DNA of 64,000 bases from Thermogutta terrifontis (GCF_002277955.1 NZ_CP018477.1:1922001-1986000), one strand, 5' to 3'; positions 1 through 10,354 are shown, counted from the first letter of the stretch. Numbers and translations are program-made. The notes: generated by a model not told the origin, from the sequence alone.

Positions 1-1024
1 GGATGTATCCCGTCGCGAGTGGCTTGCCGCCGCGGGGGTGAGCGGCATGCTTGGGCTGGTCGGTGTTCTGGGCTGCCAACCTGCTAAGGTTGTGGAGGAG
101 GCTCAAAAAGGCCGCCGTTTGCGAGCCGCGTTTTCGAATGCCGGACTGGCCGGGACATGGAACAAATTGGGTTACGACGCGGCGAAACTCTGGGGTGATT
201 TACTCAACGTGGAAGTCGTCTGGTTCGATGGCGAGTTTAACGGTCAAAGGCAGAGAGAGAAAATCGAATTGGCTGCCGCGGAGGACTGGGATTTCTGTGC
301 CTTTCAGGCCCATCAGATCGACATCCTTGCGGAGCCGTGTCGGCGGCTTAAGGCTCGGGGCATCCCCATCATTGGAATGGACACTCTCATCGTCCCGGAG
401 AACCAGCTCTTTGAAACAGGGGTCCTCGTCTATGTGACCCCTGACCACGTGAAAATGGCCGAACAAAGCACGCAGTACATGGTGGATAAAATTGGTGGTA
501 AGGGAAAGGTTATTCACATCGGCGGCCAAAGTGAGCACAGCGGAGCGCAAGACCGTGCCCGAGGATTTCAGAACGTCATCAGCAAATACCCGGAAATCGA
601 AGTGGTCGGTGGGGGAGTCCGCTGGTGCGACTGGCAAACAGAAAAAGCTCGAAATACGTTCGAGGTGCTCCTGGAACAAACCCAAGACCGGATTGCCGGG
701 GCGTTTTTCCATAACGATGACATGGCGCTGGCCTGCGTGCCGTCTCTCAAGGGAACACGCCATGAGGGGATGGTCGTCACGGGCGTGGATGGTCAACGTC
801 CCGGATTGCTGGGTGTTCGCGACGGTTTGCTGGCAGCCACCAGCGTCAATCCCGCCGCGATGATCCACATGTATGCGCTGGTGATCGGACAATTTATTGT
901 GCGAAACCAGGAAAAATTCGACCGGCTTCTGAAGATTGTGCTCCCCTGCCCTCTCGTGTCCAAGGAATCGGGCAATCTGGACGCGATGCTCTACCTTTCA
1001 GACCCGAAGCACTGCTTAGTGTGA
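1..1024 (+). CDS. Tat-exported lipoprotein, periplasmic sugar-binding protein (5' end missing)
   Basis: The frame is open from base 2, so the true start lies outside the window. The first visible codons read SRREWL, a twin-arginine motif (codons 11-16 are RR). A hydrophobic stretch and a lipobox VLGC follow, with the Cys codon at 74. A Tat-exported lipoprotein is therefore the best reading, and the internal GTG at 38 and ATG at 47 are not starts. The mature part resembles periplasmic-binding-protein family 4 (RbsB-like): repeated Rossmann-like halves, the motif GIPIIGMDT near the domain crossover, FFHNDDMALA, and VVTGVDGQ near the end. It would bind a sugar and hand it to an ABC importer or a sensor. 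No permease or ATPase gene is visible; they may lie upstream. A secreted glycosidase-like gene follows on the same strand. The ligand cannot be told from sequence. Confidence 0.85.
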   Translation, partial: DVSRREWLAAAGVSGMLGLVGVLGCQPAKVVEEAQKGRRLRAAFSNAGLAGTWNKLGYDAAKLWGDLLNVEVVWFDGEFNGQRQREKIELAAAEDWDFCAFQAHQIDILAEPCRRLKARGIPIIGMDTLIVPENQLFETGVLVYVTPDHVKMAEQSTQYMVDKIGGKGKVIHIGGQSEHSGAQDRARGFQNVISKYPEIEVVGGGVRWCDWQTEKARNTFEVLLEQTQDRIAGAFFHNDDMALACVPSLKGTRHEGMVVTGVDGQRPGLLGVRDGLLAATSVNPAAMIHMYALVIGQFIVRNQEKFDRLLKIVLPCPLVSKESGNLDAMLYLSDPKHCLV

Positions 1025-1155
1025 ACAAAAATAGAGAATAAAATCGTTGTAAAAACCATATTTGGTTTGCGGTACGAGGAAGAGCGACTAAGTCGGGAAA
1101 GTCTGCTGAAGAAGCTCACTGACTCGCTGAGTCTTTGCTGTGGGAGGCCGGTGCT

Positions 1156-2562
1156 ATGGACCGATCGCTCCGCCAAATGAGCGCTCTGTCGTGGCCTCTA
1201 ATCCTTTTTCTGATTGGCATCGCGCATGGCGGTGAAGTTTCCAACAGTATTCGCCCGTGGTCACAGAACCCGCGCTATTGGGAATACAAAGGGAAACCGG
1301 TAATGCTTATTGGGGGCAGTAAAGACGACAACCTCTTTCAAATCCCGGATTTAAGAGAGCATTTGGATGAGATGGTCCAGGTGGGGGCCAATTACATTCG
1401 CAATACCATGAGCGACCGCCCCGATAAAGGATTCGAAGTTTATCCGTTTAAAAAGCTGTCCAATGGGAAGTATGACCTGAACCAGTGGAACGAGGAATAC
1501 TGGAACCGGTTTGAAAATATGCTCAGATGGACTGCCGAACGTGATATTATTGTCCAGATTGAGGTATGGGACCGCTTCGACTATTCGCGGGACAACTGGG
1601 AGGTTCATCCCTACAATTCCAAGAACAACGTGAATTATTCGTACGAAGAATCCGGGTTCGCCGAGCACTATCCGGAGCATCCCGGTGCGAATAAACAACC
1701 ATTTTTCTTTACAACCCCTTATCAGCGAAATAACAGGGTCGTTTTTCCTTATCAGCAGCGATTTGTGGATAAACTCCTCTCTTATTCATTGCAGTACGGT
1801 CATGTGTTGTACTGTATTGATAATGAGACGTCGGGCGAGGAAGCTTGGGCACGGTTCTGGGCGGAGTATATTCAGAAATGCGCGAATGAGTTGGGAAAAA
1901 CAGTTTGCATTACGGAAATGTGGGATGACCGGGACCTAACCGCGCCACGGCACCGGCGAACCCTGGACCATCCCGAGCTTTACGCATTCGCTGAAGTGTC
2001 GCAAAACAACCATCAAAAAGGAGAAACTCACTGGAAAAATTTCCTGTGGGTTCGTGATTATGTGGCCAATCAACCCAGACCGCTGAACAGTGTGAAAATC
2101 TATGGTGCGGACACCGGCCGATATGGAACAGATCAAGACGGTGTGGAACGCTTCTGGCGGCTTTTGCTAGGCGGGGCGGCGGCTGTCCGGTTCCATCGTC
2201 CGGATTCGGGGCTCGGGCTGTCAGAGAAGGCCAAGGCTTCCATTCGGGCAGCACGCAAGGTCGAGAGCGTTCTGCCCTGGTGGGAGCTTGAGCCCAACCT
2301 GGCGATTCTCCGCGACCGAGAACCGAACGAGGCGTATGCGGCACTGTCACCTGGGAAGGGGTGTGTTGTGTTCTTCACAAACGGCGGCAGCGTCGAAGTG
2401 GACGTGTCCAATCTTCCCAAAACCCTGGCGGTGCGATGGATTAATGTGAGCACGGGCGAATGGGCCAGCAGGGACTCGCTGCCTACAACCAGCAGAGTGA
2501 TATTAAAAGCACCAGCAGCTGGTCCGTGGGTAGCGGTTATCACGGGAGAACAGAAGAATTGA
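1156..2562 (+). CDS. secreted glycoside-hydrolase-like TIM-barrel protein
   Basis: The start is placed at ATG 1156 because GGGAGG sits just upstream; an in-frame TTG at 1135 lacks one. The N-terminus (RPLS-type: basic, then [11 protein letters not shown]) is a cleavable signal peptide. The body has the features of a putative (beta/alpha)8 glycosidase of the type often annotated as DUF4038/collagenase-like: an N-terminal [13 protein letters not shown] strand, a [11 protein letters not shown] strand and [11 protein letters not shown], where the paired acids could be catalytic. A small beta domain ends the protein (about the last 90 residues), as in related proteins. It would act in the periplasm or at the surface on a polysaccharide. 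A weak hairpin (GCACA/TGTGC at 2582-2597) follows the stop. Substrate and exact CAZy family cannot be assigned by eye. Confidence 0.75.
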   Translation: MDRSLRQMSALSWPLILFLIGIAHGGEVSNSIRPWSQNPRYWEYKGKPVMLIGGSKDDNLFQIPDLREHLDEMVQVGANYIRNTMSDRPDKGFEVYPFKKLSNGKYDLNQWNEEYWNRFENMLRWTAERDIIVQIEVWDRFDYSRDNWEVHPYNSKNNVNYSYEESGFAEHYPEHPGANKQPFFFTTPYQRNNRVVFPYQQRFVDKLLSYSLQYGHVLYCIDNETSGEEAWARFWAEYIQKCANELGKTVCITEMWDDRDLTAPRHRRTLDHPELYAFAEVSQNNHQKGETHWKNFLWVRDYVANQPRPLNSVKIYGADTGRYGTDQDGVERFWRLLLGGAAAVRFHRPDSGLGLSEKAKASIRAARKVESVLPWWELEPNLAILRDREPNEAYAALSPGKGCVVFFTNGGSVEVDVSNLPKTLAVRWINVSTGEWASRDSLPTTSRVILKAPAAGPWVAVITGEQKN

Positions 2563-2817
2563 AGAGGCAGACACCGCCGTGGCACAATCACTGTGCTGCT
2601 TCTCTTTGTGAGAAAAAACATTATGCTGAAAAGTGAAGCCTACGGAGGCGCCAAGCCTTTACCAACACGTTCGGCGCGTCCGGTAGTCGTGACAGCTTTC
2701 GCGGGAAAACGCTTACGGTTTTTCTAACTCCCTGTCAGAGATTACCGATGTAGTCGCTTCGTAGATTCACCCGCCAAACTGGTCTTTCGGCACCGGTGTT
2801 GTGAAGGACATTTCCCG

Positions 2818-3837
2818 ATGCGACCAAGAATCGTGCTGTGTTTTCCCCATGAGGAGCGTCATCGTCAGGCCATTGCGGCTGCTGCTCCGTGGGGGAATGT
2901 TGTCTCCGTGCCCCAGGAACAGATTGCAGAAGAGTTGATGGAGGCAGATATTTTTTGCGGGCACGCGAAAGTCCCGGTGGATTGGGACGCCGTGGTCAAA
3001 CGTGGTCGTCTGGTCTGGATTCAATCGTCGGCAGCCGGGATGGATCACTGCCTGGTCCCCTCCGTCATTGCCTCCAACATCGTGGTGACAAGTGCTTCTG
3101 GTGTCCTGGCGGATCAGGTAGCGGAGCACACAGTGGCCCTGATGACGGCATGGCTGCGCAGCCTTCCCACGTTCTTTTGGGCTCAGCAGCGGGAAGAGTT
3201 TATCAGACGCCCCACACGGGATTTGCATCGGAGCCGCATCCTGATTGTGGGTTTCGGGGGTGTCGGGCGTCGCCTCGCCCAGGTGCTCCATGTTTTCAAA
3301 ACGCACATCTGGGCCACGGATCTTTTCCCTGTGGATAAACCCGCGTACGTGGAAAAATTGTGCCCCCCTGAATCTCTTGAAGAATTTTTGCCCGAAGCGG
3401 ACATCACGATTCTGGCATTGCCGCTCAACGATAAGACTCGGGGGATGTTTGGCCAAGACCAGTTCGCGCGGATGAAACCGGGATCGCTATTTGTGAACGT
3501 CGCCCGGGGTCCCATCGTGCGAACCGACGCCCTTATTGAGGCCCTTCAAAAAGGCCCCATCGCGGGGGCTGTGCTCGATGTGACTGACCCGGAGCCGTTG
3601 CCTCCCGGACATCCTTTGTGGAAACTCTCCAACGTAATCATTACCCCTCATGTGGGTGGGCAGTCGGCAACCCGGGCAGACGATATTACCCGACTCATTT
3701 GTGAAAACCTTCGGCGGTGGCACACGGGGCAACCCCTCATCAATCTGGTGAGCGATAAAACGGCCGGTTTTCCATTCCGGGATGGCTCAACGCCGCTTTG
3801 GATTGATGTCTGTGACTCGATCCCGGCTGATTTTTGA
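2818..3837 (+). CDS. D-2-hydroxyacid dehydrogenase (NAD-binding)
   Basis: The 339-residue protein has the two-domain layout of D-isomer-specific 2-hydroxyacid dehydrogenases. The NAD-binding motif GFGGVG is at residues 145-150. The catalytic triad is present: Arg230 in NVARG, Glu259 in DPEPLP and His278 in TPHVGG. It would interconvert a 2-oxoacid and a D-2-hydroxyacid in the cytoplasm. The substrate is not evident: the sequence lacks features that would single out phosphoglycerate, glyoxylate or D-lactate. GAAGGA lies nine bases before the ATG. The 255 bp before it holds no gene. The position between a glycosidase and manA suggests a role in carbohydrate metabolism, but that is inference. 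Confidence 0.92.
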   Translation: MRPRIVLCFPHEERHRQAIAAAAPWGNVVSVPQEQIAEELMEADIFCGHAKVPVDWDAVVKRGRLVWIQSSAAGMDHCLVPSVIASNIVVTSASGVLADQVAEHTVALMTAWLRSLPTFFWAQQREEFIRRPTRDLHRSRILIVGFGGVGRRLAQVLHVFKTHIWATDLFPVDKPAYVEKLCPPESLEEFLPEADITILALPLNDKTRGMFGQDQFARMKPGSLFVNVARGPIVRTDALIEALQKGPIAGAVLDVTDPEPLPPGHPLWKLSNVIITPHVGGQSATRADDITRLICENLRRWHTGQPLINLVSDKTAGFPFRDGSTPLWIDVCDSIPADF

Positions 3838-3962
3838 GTGTCTCCGCGGAACCGCAGTGACGCTTGGGTCTCCCGCGCGCGGGTCGGCCCGATTCTGTCG
3901 GTTGGTGGATGCAGCGCAGCGCCGCAACTGCTTTTTTCACAGTCAAGTTTTTGCGGGCGATT

Positions 3963-3974
3963 CTGTGCTATGAT
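3963..3974 (+). promoter_or_regulatory. putative extended -10 promoter of manA
   Basis: TGCTATGAT at 3966-3974 fits an extended -10 element (TGn before TATGAT). No convincing -35 hexamer lies 16-18 bases upstream. Transcription would start about 30 bases before the manA ATG at 4011. This is a motif match only. Confidence 0.35.
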
Positions 3975-4010
3975 GTTTAAAAAATTGAGGCCATTCGGCG
4001 GGACGAGACT

Positions 4011-4994
4011 ATGGAGCCGCTTTTTTTTGAACCGTTTTTACGGGAACAGATTTGGGGGGGCCGACAGCTCGGGTCGGTGTTGGGGAAGCCTCTTCCGAAT
4101 GAGGGTTGGTATGGAGAGTCGTGGGAGATAAGCGCCCATCCGTTTCACGTCAGTCAGGTTAAGGGAGGCCGTTTTGAAGGTTGGTCCCTCACCGAGCTTT
4201 GGTCAGCCTTCAAGAGGGAATTGTGGGGTGAGGGACGCGAACCACCGGAGGAGTTTCCCTGGCTCATCAAGTTTTTGGATTGCCGGGATTATCTTTCCGT
4301 TCAGGTCCATCCCGACGATGCCCTTGCCGGGATTCTGTGCCCGCCTGAGAAAGGTAAGTTTGAGGTGTGGACCGTCGTGGAGGCGGAGCCAGGGGCGAAG
4401 ATCTTTGCCGGTCTTAAGGCGGGTGTGAATCCCGACGAGCTTCGTGACGCCCTTCAACGAAAAGAACCAGAGACGTGCCTCCACGAATTGACACCCCGCG
4501 TGGGTGATGTGGTCGTCATGCCCCCGGGAACCGTCCATTCCGCTGGGGGCGGGGTCCTGGTGGCAGAGGTGCAGACGCCCAGTGACGCAACATTTCGGCT
4601 CTATGATTGGAACAGGACGGACCGAAATGGGCTTCCAAGACCCCTTCACATTGAAGAGGCTCTTCGCGCGATCAACTGGGATCAGGGCCCCTGCTCCGTT
4701 GTGAAACCGCGGGAAATCTATCGCGATACGGGTGCGGTGGGAGAACTCCTCGTCGAAGGCCCTACATTTGTTTTGCGGCGATGGATCCTTTCGCCGGGGG
4801 CCGGTCTTTTGATCAGCCGCCATATGCTGGCGGTCTGGCTGGTGCTGCTTGGCAGCGGCGAACTTCTCGTGGGTGACTCGGCATTCCCAATGAATCGGGG
4901 TGACAGCGTTTTGATTCCCGGGAGTTGTCCCCATGCCCGCTGGAAATCGACCTCTCCCGGACGGGCAATCTTGCTTTCGTGTCATCCCGTGTGA
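4011..4994 (+). CDS. manA: class I mannose-6-phosphate isomerase
   Basis: This is a cupin-fold zinc isomerase that interconverts mannose-6-phosphate and fructose-6-phosphate. The 327-residue length fits the short class I form (Bacillus ManA-like) rather than the roughly 390-residue enterobacterial form. Expected zinc-site residues are visible: Gln98 and His100 in VQVHPDD, Glu118 in KFEVW, and His176 in PPGTVHSAGGG. The N-terminal EPFLREQIWGG motif is also typical. A C-terminal cupin-like region (from about residue 245) completes the family architecture. The stop lies 148 bp before the mfd start, so the two may be cotranscribed. It probably feeds mannose from glycan breakdown into glycolysis, or supplies mannose for cell-surface sugars. 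Confidence 0.93.
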   Translation: MEPLFFEPFLREQIWGGRQLGSVLGKPLPNEGWYGESWEISAHPFHVSQVKGGRFEGWSLTELWSAFKRELWGEGREPPEEFPWLIKFLDCRDYLSVQVHPDDALAGILCPPEKGKFEVWTVVEAEPGAKIFAGLKAGVNPDELRDALQRKEPETCLHELTPRVGDVVVMPPGTVHSAGGGVLVAEVQTPSDATFRLYDWNRTDRNGLPRPLHIEEALRAINWDQGPCSVVKPREIYRDTGAVGELLVEGPTFVLRRWILSPGAGLLISRHMLAVWLVLLGSGELLVGDSAFPMNRGDSVLIPGSCPHARWKSTSPGRAILLSCHPV

Positions 4995-5142
4995 TCCGTA
5001 CCACCGGGGGCGAGGGACCTGGCACTTACCCCGGTCTGAAAAGTCTACAATTGAAGCGCAACACACCAACCGGGAAAAACTAGCCCGGACGCATCTGGGC
5101 ACGACCGTCACTTTGCGCGGTTCACTCAGTCGCCGCCCCCAA

Positions 5143-8100
5143 ATGGTCTTATCATTCCCGAAACTCATTTCTAAAATTGAGGGCATGGAAATTGTTCAGC
5201 CGGGCACGGAGGCGATCGCGACGAATTTGGGCTTTCTCGTCGACCTCGTCCGTGCCCGCGATGACTTCGCTCGGTTGCTCGCGTCGCTCCGCTTCGGTCA
5301 AAGTGTGGTAGCTGACGAAGCGGCCGGGTCAGGGTCTGCGCTGTTGGTGGCCAGCCTTGTCGCGGCATGCCCGGGCGTTGTGCTCGTGGTCGCGCCTGAC
5401 GAGCAGCTCGCCGATGCGATTCTGGAGGACCTCAAGCTTTTCGGAATTGATGAGGTTGTTCTTTTCCCCGCGCTGACGTCGCCCACCGAAGCTCCCCGTC
5501 CGGACGACGAGACGTTGGGCCAGCGGTTAAGGATTCTGTTACGTCTGGTTCGCGCTGAGTTCCCACGGGTGATTGTCGCCTCCGGGGAGTCCCTTCTCCA
5601 GGCCGTTCCCCCCGTCCATGTGCTCAAAGAAAGACTGTGGACGTTGAAAGCCGGTGAGAACCTGGACGTTGCGGCATTTTTAAGGGCCATCGGGGAACAT
5701 GGCTACCGGAGCGTCCCGACGGTCGCAATGCCGGGCGAGTTCTCATTGCGGGGCGGAATTCTCGATGTATTTGCTCCCGAGTGGACGGCTCCTCTCCGCA
5801 TCGAACTTTTCGACGAGCGTATCGAATCGCTCCGGCATTTCGATGTTTCGTCCCAGCGAAGTGTGGAGCGGGTGGAGGAAATCACGCTTAGCCTTTGTGC
5901 CCTCACCGAACAGCCGGCAGGATCGTTGCTCGATTATCTGCCGCCCGAAACCTGGACGGTCTGGATTGATCCCCAGGGCATTGAGTCCTCTTCACGGAGT
6001 TACCTCGCGCGGTTGGAGAAGACCGCATTTCATCACACCTGGGAAACGGTGGTTCGCGATTCCCAGAAGTTCGCGCGTCTGGAAATATGGGATATCGCGC
6101 CGGAAGCCGAAAGCGATGTTTTCCACGGGCAGATGGAATCAGTGGAGCGGTTTTCCGGGGATGTCGAGCGGGTGCGGGACGAGCTGGACGCGGTGGCCGG
6201 TGACTCCCGCGTGTACCTGGTATGCACCGCGTCTGCCGAGATTGAGCGACTCCGCGAGCTTTTTGCCAGCACGCAAATTGCCAGCTCCGGAAATCTCCAT
6301 TTTGTGGTTGGACGCCTCTCGCGGGGATTTCGACTTCGGCCTGAGAAGATCGTTCTCATCAGCGTCAATCAGCTTTTCCAGCGAACCGAACTCCGCATCC
6401 CCGCACGACGGCCAGAGTCTCGCCCCATCGAAGATTTTTTGGATCTGAAAGAGGGAGACCTGGTGGTTCACGTGGCACACGGCATTGCCCGGTATCGTGG
6501 ATTGAAGCTCCTTCAGAAGGGTGATCAGCTCGAGGAGCATCTGCTGCTCGAATTTGCCGAGGGCACCAAGCTCTACGTGCCGACCTCCAAGATTGGTCTG
6601 GTTCAGAAATACATCGGCGGTGCCCGGGCCCGGCCGAAATTGTCCAAGCTTGGCGGACGAACCTGGACCAGGCAAAAGCAGGCGGTGGCGGCGGCAGTTT
6701 TTGATCTGGCGGCGGAAATGCTCGAGATGCAAGCCATCCGGCAGACCCGTCCCGGCATCGCCTTTCCTCCCGATACCATTTGGCAGCAGGAGTTCGATGC
6801 CTCCTTCCCATTTGAAGAAACGCCGGACCAGTTGGAGGCCATGGCCGCCATCAAACGCGACATGATGAGTCCGCGGCCCATGGACCGACTCCTCTGTGGG
6901 GACGTTGGCTTTGGCAAAACGGAACTGGCGATGCGGGCGGCTTTTAAGGCAGTGGATGCTGGCTACCAGGTTGCGATGCTGGTTCCGACGACGATCCTGG
7001 CCGAACAGCACGTGAGGACTTTCCGAGAAAGGATGGCGGAGTTCCCCATCCGGATCGAGTGCCTATCCCGTTTTTGTACGCCCCGGGAAGAAACTGAGAT
7101 CCTTCAAGGGCTTGCCGAAGGGGCGATCGATATTGTCATCGGAACGCACCGACTGGTCCAACCGGATGTTCGCTTTCACAACCTGGGATTGGTGATCATC
7201 GACGAAGAACAGCGATTCGGCGTGGAAATCAAAGAGCGTCTGAAATCGTTCCGGCAAACCGTGGACGTGCTCACCATGACGGCCACGCCCATTCCCCGCA
7301 CGCTTCACATGGCGCTGGTCGGACTGCGTGATATCAGTACGCTCAGGACACCTCCTCAGGATCGCTTTGCTGTTGAGACACACGTGTGCCGATTTGATCC
7401 CCATTTGATTCGACAGGCTGTGTTGCGGGAGTTGAACCGCCACGGCCAGATCTACTTTGTTCACAATCGAGTCAAGGATATCGACGCGGTTTACCGCATT
7501 CTCTGCCAAATCGTTCCTGAGGCACGTATCCGGGTAGCCCACGCGCAAATGCCCGATCATCAGCTCGAAGAGATCATGCTAGCGTTTGTGCGTCATGAAT
7601 TTGATCTTCTTCTGACCACAACGATTATTGAGAGTGGGTTGGACATCCCATCGGCAAATACGATTTTCATTGACATGGCGGAACGCTTCGGTCTGGCCGA
7701 TTTGCACCAGCTTCGGGGTCGGGTCGGCCGTTACAAGCACCGGGCCTACTGCTATTTGCTGATCCATCCTCATCAGCGGCTCAATCCCAATGCCCGGCGG
7801 CGGTTGCAGGCGATTGAGGAATACAGCGAGCTCGGTGCGGGGTTTGCGCTGGCCATGCGAGACCTGGAAATCCGTGGGGCGGGCAATATTCTGGGGACCG
7901 AACAGAGTGGCCACATCGCGGCGGTGGGATATGAGCTGTACTGCGAACTTCTCGAGCAGGCCGTCCGCCGTCTCAAGAAGTTACCGCCAGCAACTTCCAT
8001 TGACGTGGACGTGGACCTGCCGTGCCAGGCTTATCTCCCCGATTCATACATTCCGGATATTCGCACGAAGATTGATCTTTATCGGAAGCTGGCTCGTCTT

Positions 8101-8448
8101 ACCGAAGTTGCTCAGCTAACCGATTTCGCCCAGGAATTGCGAGATCGCTTTGGTCCCCTACCCCCACCCGTGGAACGGCTGTTAGAGCTGCACGAATTGC
8201 GGATCCATGCTCACTGGTGGCGGATTCGTAACATCCATCAGGAAGCGACCTTTGTCGTCTTCCAGTATGTCTCCCGCAGAAAAATGGAAAATTTACAGAA
8301 ACTGGCGAAAGGACGTCTCCGAATCGTGGACCACGAGTCTGCTTATCTGGTTGCCGACGATTGGGTGGGCGATATCGACCAGCTTCTCTCCGCGCTCAAA
8401 TCGCTGTTGCAGCAGCGTCCCGAGGATCCTTATAATCCGCGGGCTTGA
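5143..8448 (+). CDS. mfd: transcription-repair coupling factor Mfd
   Basis: Mfd is an ATP-driven translocase that removes RNA polymerase stalled at DNA lesions and recruits UvrA. The open frame begins at 4933 inside manA, but that stretch is not Mfd-like. I place the start at ATG 5143; ATG 5185 is an alternative, and neither has a clear ribosome-binding site. Domains in order: a UvrB-like N-terminal module; a CarD/RNAP-interaction domain near residue 438 (EGDLVVHVAHGIARYRG); superfamily 2 helicase motifs with Walker A GDVGFGKTE near residue 584, box DEEQRFG near 686 and TATPIPRTL; a translocation module with GRVGR; and a C-terminal UvrA-binding-like domain from about 950. The length of about 1,100 residues fits the family. 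A PpiC-type foldase gene follows at once. Confidence 0.97.
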   Translation: MVLSFPKLISKIEGMEIVQPGTEAIATNLGFLVDLVRARDDFARLLASLRFGQSVVADEAAGSGSALLVASLVAACPGVVLVVAPDEQLADAILEDLKLFGIDEVVLFPALTSPTEAPRPDDETLGQRLRILLRLVRAEFPRVIVASGESLLQAVPPVHVLKERLWTLKAGENLDVAAFLRAIGEHGYRSVPTVAMPGEFSLRGGILDVFAPEWTAPLRIELFDERIESLRHFDVSSQRSVERVEEITLSLCALTEQPAGSLLDYLPPETWTVWIDPQGIESSSRSYLARLEKTAFHHTWETVVRDSQKFARLEIWDIAPEAESDVFHGQMESVERFSGDVERVRDELDAVAGDSRVYLVCTASAEIERLRELFASTQIASSGNLHFVVGRLSRGFRLRPEKIVLISVNQLFQRTELRIPARRPESRPIEDFLDLKEGDLVVHVAHGIARYRGLKLLQKGDQLEEHLLLEFAEGTKLYVPTSKIGLVQKYIGGARARPKLSKLGGRTWTRQKQAVAAAVFDLAAEMLEMQAIRQTRPGIAFPPDTIWQQEFDASFPFEETPDQLEAMAAIKRDMMSPRPMDRLLCGDVGFGKTELAMRAAFKAVDAGYQVAMLVPTTILAEQHVRTFRERMAEFPIRIECLSRFCTPREETEILQGLAEGAIDIVIGTHRLVQPDVRFHNLGLVIIDEEQRFGVEIKERLKSFRQTVDVLTMTATPIPRTLHMALVGLRDISTLRTPPQDRFAVETHVCRFDPHLIRQAVLRELNRHGQIYFVHNRVKDIDAVYRILCQIVPEARIRVAHAQMPDHQLEEIMLAFVRHEFDLLLTTTIIESGLDIPSANTIFIDMAERFGLADLHQLRGRVGRYKHRAYCYLLIHPHQRLNPNARRRLQAIEEYSELGAGFALAMRDLEIRGAGNILGTEQSGHIAAVGYELYCELLEQAVRRLKKLPPATSIDVDVDLPCQAYLPDSYIPDIRTKIDLYRKLARLTEVAQLTDFAQELRDRFGPLPPPVERLLELHELRIHAHWWRIRNIHQEATFVVFQYVSRRKMENLQKLAKGRLRIVDHESAYLVADDWVGDIDQLLSALKSLLQQRPEDPYNPRA

Positions 8449-8503
8449 TTCGGCGATTGAGAACTGGAAGGCAGATAAAGCCGGTCTCTATTCGAGCCTT
8501 ACC

Positions 8504-10354
8504 GTGACGGGCAAACATCTCGGAACGATCATCCTCGGCTTATGTCTGACACTCGGGTTGATTCTGTGTTGCGCACCCGAGGAAGGTTCTCATTTTTTGC
8601 GATTCTTGTGGCAATTGGGAGGCGAGTTGGGGCACACCCTGGTCAATCGGGTTAAAGCTTCGGAGTCCCAGGTGTCAAGCCCCGATTCACCCGGCGAGGG
8701 TATTTTCAGCGAGGGCAAAGGATTCGGCGGGGTGCCGATCGGGCCCCATCTCAAGCGGCCCGCATGGCCTCCTCGCTTTGAAGACGCGCCGGACTCCGAC
8801 AGCACGCAGAGCGAGGAGAAGCCAGCGCAAGAGAATAATCTTCAATTCCCGGTGCTCCCGAAAACGCTTGTGCCATCCCAGCGCACTGATGTGGCGGGCT
8901 CTTCAGTTTCGCTACCCGAGCAGCTGGGAAATGATCCCCAGGTCTACCCGGCCACTTCTCGGCCCGTGGCCAGTTGGGAGGCTTCACAAATCCGGCCTGT
9001 CTTTGATCCGATGGAAGCTCAGGTTGTCCGGTTGCCGGGTGTTGCCGGTCTTGGCGGCTCACGGGTTTCCAACGCGACTGCCGCAGATAACGATTTCCGA
9101 CAGCTGGCGCCGGGGAGCACGAACGTTACGGATGCCGGCGAGTGGTCGTTGCCGAGCGGGAGGCCAGTGATGCCTCAGGCCGCACCGCCGCAGTTTTCCG
9201 CAGACTCCGCGGCGCGACCTGCGAATTTTGTGGCACCCGCGGAGGTGACGGTATCGGATCAGGATAGCTTAGGAGATGACCGTTCCTCTCTTTCCGAATG
9301 GGCCAGGACAGCGGCTTCCCTCCAAACTGATCGCGTGGGCGATTTTCGGCAGGAAATCAACGAGCAAACTCGGGTGCTGGCACGCGTGGGATCTGAGGTG
9401 ATTCTCGCTGGTGAAATCCTTGGTGCCGTCAACGAAATCTTGCTGCCCTATCAGGATAAAGTACCCGTCGTCGTGTACGAGCAATACAAGCAGCAACTGA
9501 TGCGGCAACTTTTGAATAAACGGATCGAAATGAAACTTGTCTACGAAGACATCAAACGCAAAATCCCCCGGGAAAATCTTCAGCGAATCGAGCAGGAAAT
9601 TGCCAAGTTTTTTGAGGAAAAGGAGATTCCGGCACGGCTTCGCAAAATGGGCCTTCAGTCTGCGAAGGAGTGGGATGAACGCCTCCGTCGTGTGGGGAGT
9701 TCCTTGGAGCATGAAAAACGGGCGTTCATTGAGGGAACCCTCGCTCGTGACTGGATCAAACAGCAAATGGCATCGGCCGGCTCGACGGCGAAGACCGTAT
9801 CGCCGGAAGTTCTCTGGGAGTACTACCGAACCCATTTACATGAGTTTGAGCAACCCGCCGAGGTCCGTTGGCAACAGCTCATGGTGAAAAAACGGCCGGA
9901 CCGCTCGGATGCAGAGGCCTATGCGAAGCTTGCTGAATTGGGCAACCGAGTTCTGCGGGGCGAGCCGTTCGAAGAGGTTGCCCGTTCTGGATCGGAAGGC
10001 CCCACCGCCTCCGAAGGGGGCATGAGAGAACCGGTGCAGCCTGGGAGTTTGCGGTCCCGCATCCTCGAGGAAGCCCTATTCTCTCTGCCCGTCGGCCAGC
10101 TCAGCCCCATCCTGGAAGACGACCAAGGATTCCACATCGTCCGTGTCCTGGAGCGCCGCGAGGCCAGCCGGATCCCGTTCACCGAGGCCCAGGTGAAAAT
10201 TCGGGAACGTCTGGCAGAGGAAGAGAAACAAAAGCAGTTGAATGAGTATCTTGCGAAGCTCCGCGAGGAAATTCCTGTGTGGAATGTCTTCGAGGCCACG
10301 CGAGAAGATTCCGGTGTGCTTCCCACGGCCACAAAAGGCGGCACAGCGCCGTGA
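8504..10354 (+). CDS. membrane-anchored PpiC-type peptidyl-prolyl isomerase
   Basis: The frame opens at 8207 inside mfd, but the earlier part is a shadow. GTG 8504 is chosen because a hydrophobic export or anchor segment (LGTIILGLCLTLGLIL) follows directly. The start remains uncertain, since GGAAGG at 8466 is too far away. A long Pro/Ser-rich, probably disordered linker of about 250 residues comes next. A SurA-N-like region follows (RVGSEVILAGEIL near residue 292), with helical chaperone-like sequence. A parvulin/PpiC rotamase domain covers about residues 450-570 (EVRWQQLMV, FEEVARSGSEGP, GGMREPVQPG, GQLSPILEDDQGFHIVRVLE). It probably helps folding of exported proteins outside the cytoplasmic membrane. 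An inverted repeat ATCCTGCA/TGCAGGAT (10369-10399) lies after the stop but lacks a T-run. Confidence 0.85.
   Translation: MTGKHLGTIILGLCLTLGLILCCAPEEGSHFLRFLWQLGGELGHTLVNRVKASESQVSSPDSPGEGIFSEGKGFGGVPIGPHLKRPAWPPRFEDAPDSDSTQSEEKPAQENNLQFPVLPKTLVPSQRTDVAGSSVSLPEQLGNDPQVYPATSRPVASWEASQIRPVFDPMEAQVVRLPGVAGLGGSRVSNATAADNDFRQLAPGSTNVTDAGEWSLPSGRPVMPQAAPPQFSADSAARPANFVAPAEVTVSDQDSLGDDRSSLSEWARTAASLQTDRVGDFRQEINEQTRVLARVGSEVILAGEILGAVNEILLPYQDKVPVVVYEQYKQQLMRQLLNKRIEMKLVYEDIKRKIPRENLQRIEQEIAKFFEEKEIPARLRKMGLQSAKEWDERLRRVGSSLEHEKRAFIEGTLARDWIKQQMASAGSTAKTVSPEVLWEYYRTHLHEFEQPAEVRWQQLMVKKRPDRSDAEAYAKLAELGNRVLRGEPFEEVARSGSEGPTASEGGMREPVQPGSLRSRILEEALFSLPVGQLSPILEDDQGFHIVRVLERREASRIPFTEAQVKIRERLAEEEKQKQLNEYLAKLREEIPVWNVFEATREDSGVLPTATKGGTAP

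Noticed and set aside
4203-5186. Minus-strand open frame of 327 codons
   Set aside because: Antisense to manA, which has full catalytic motifs.
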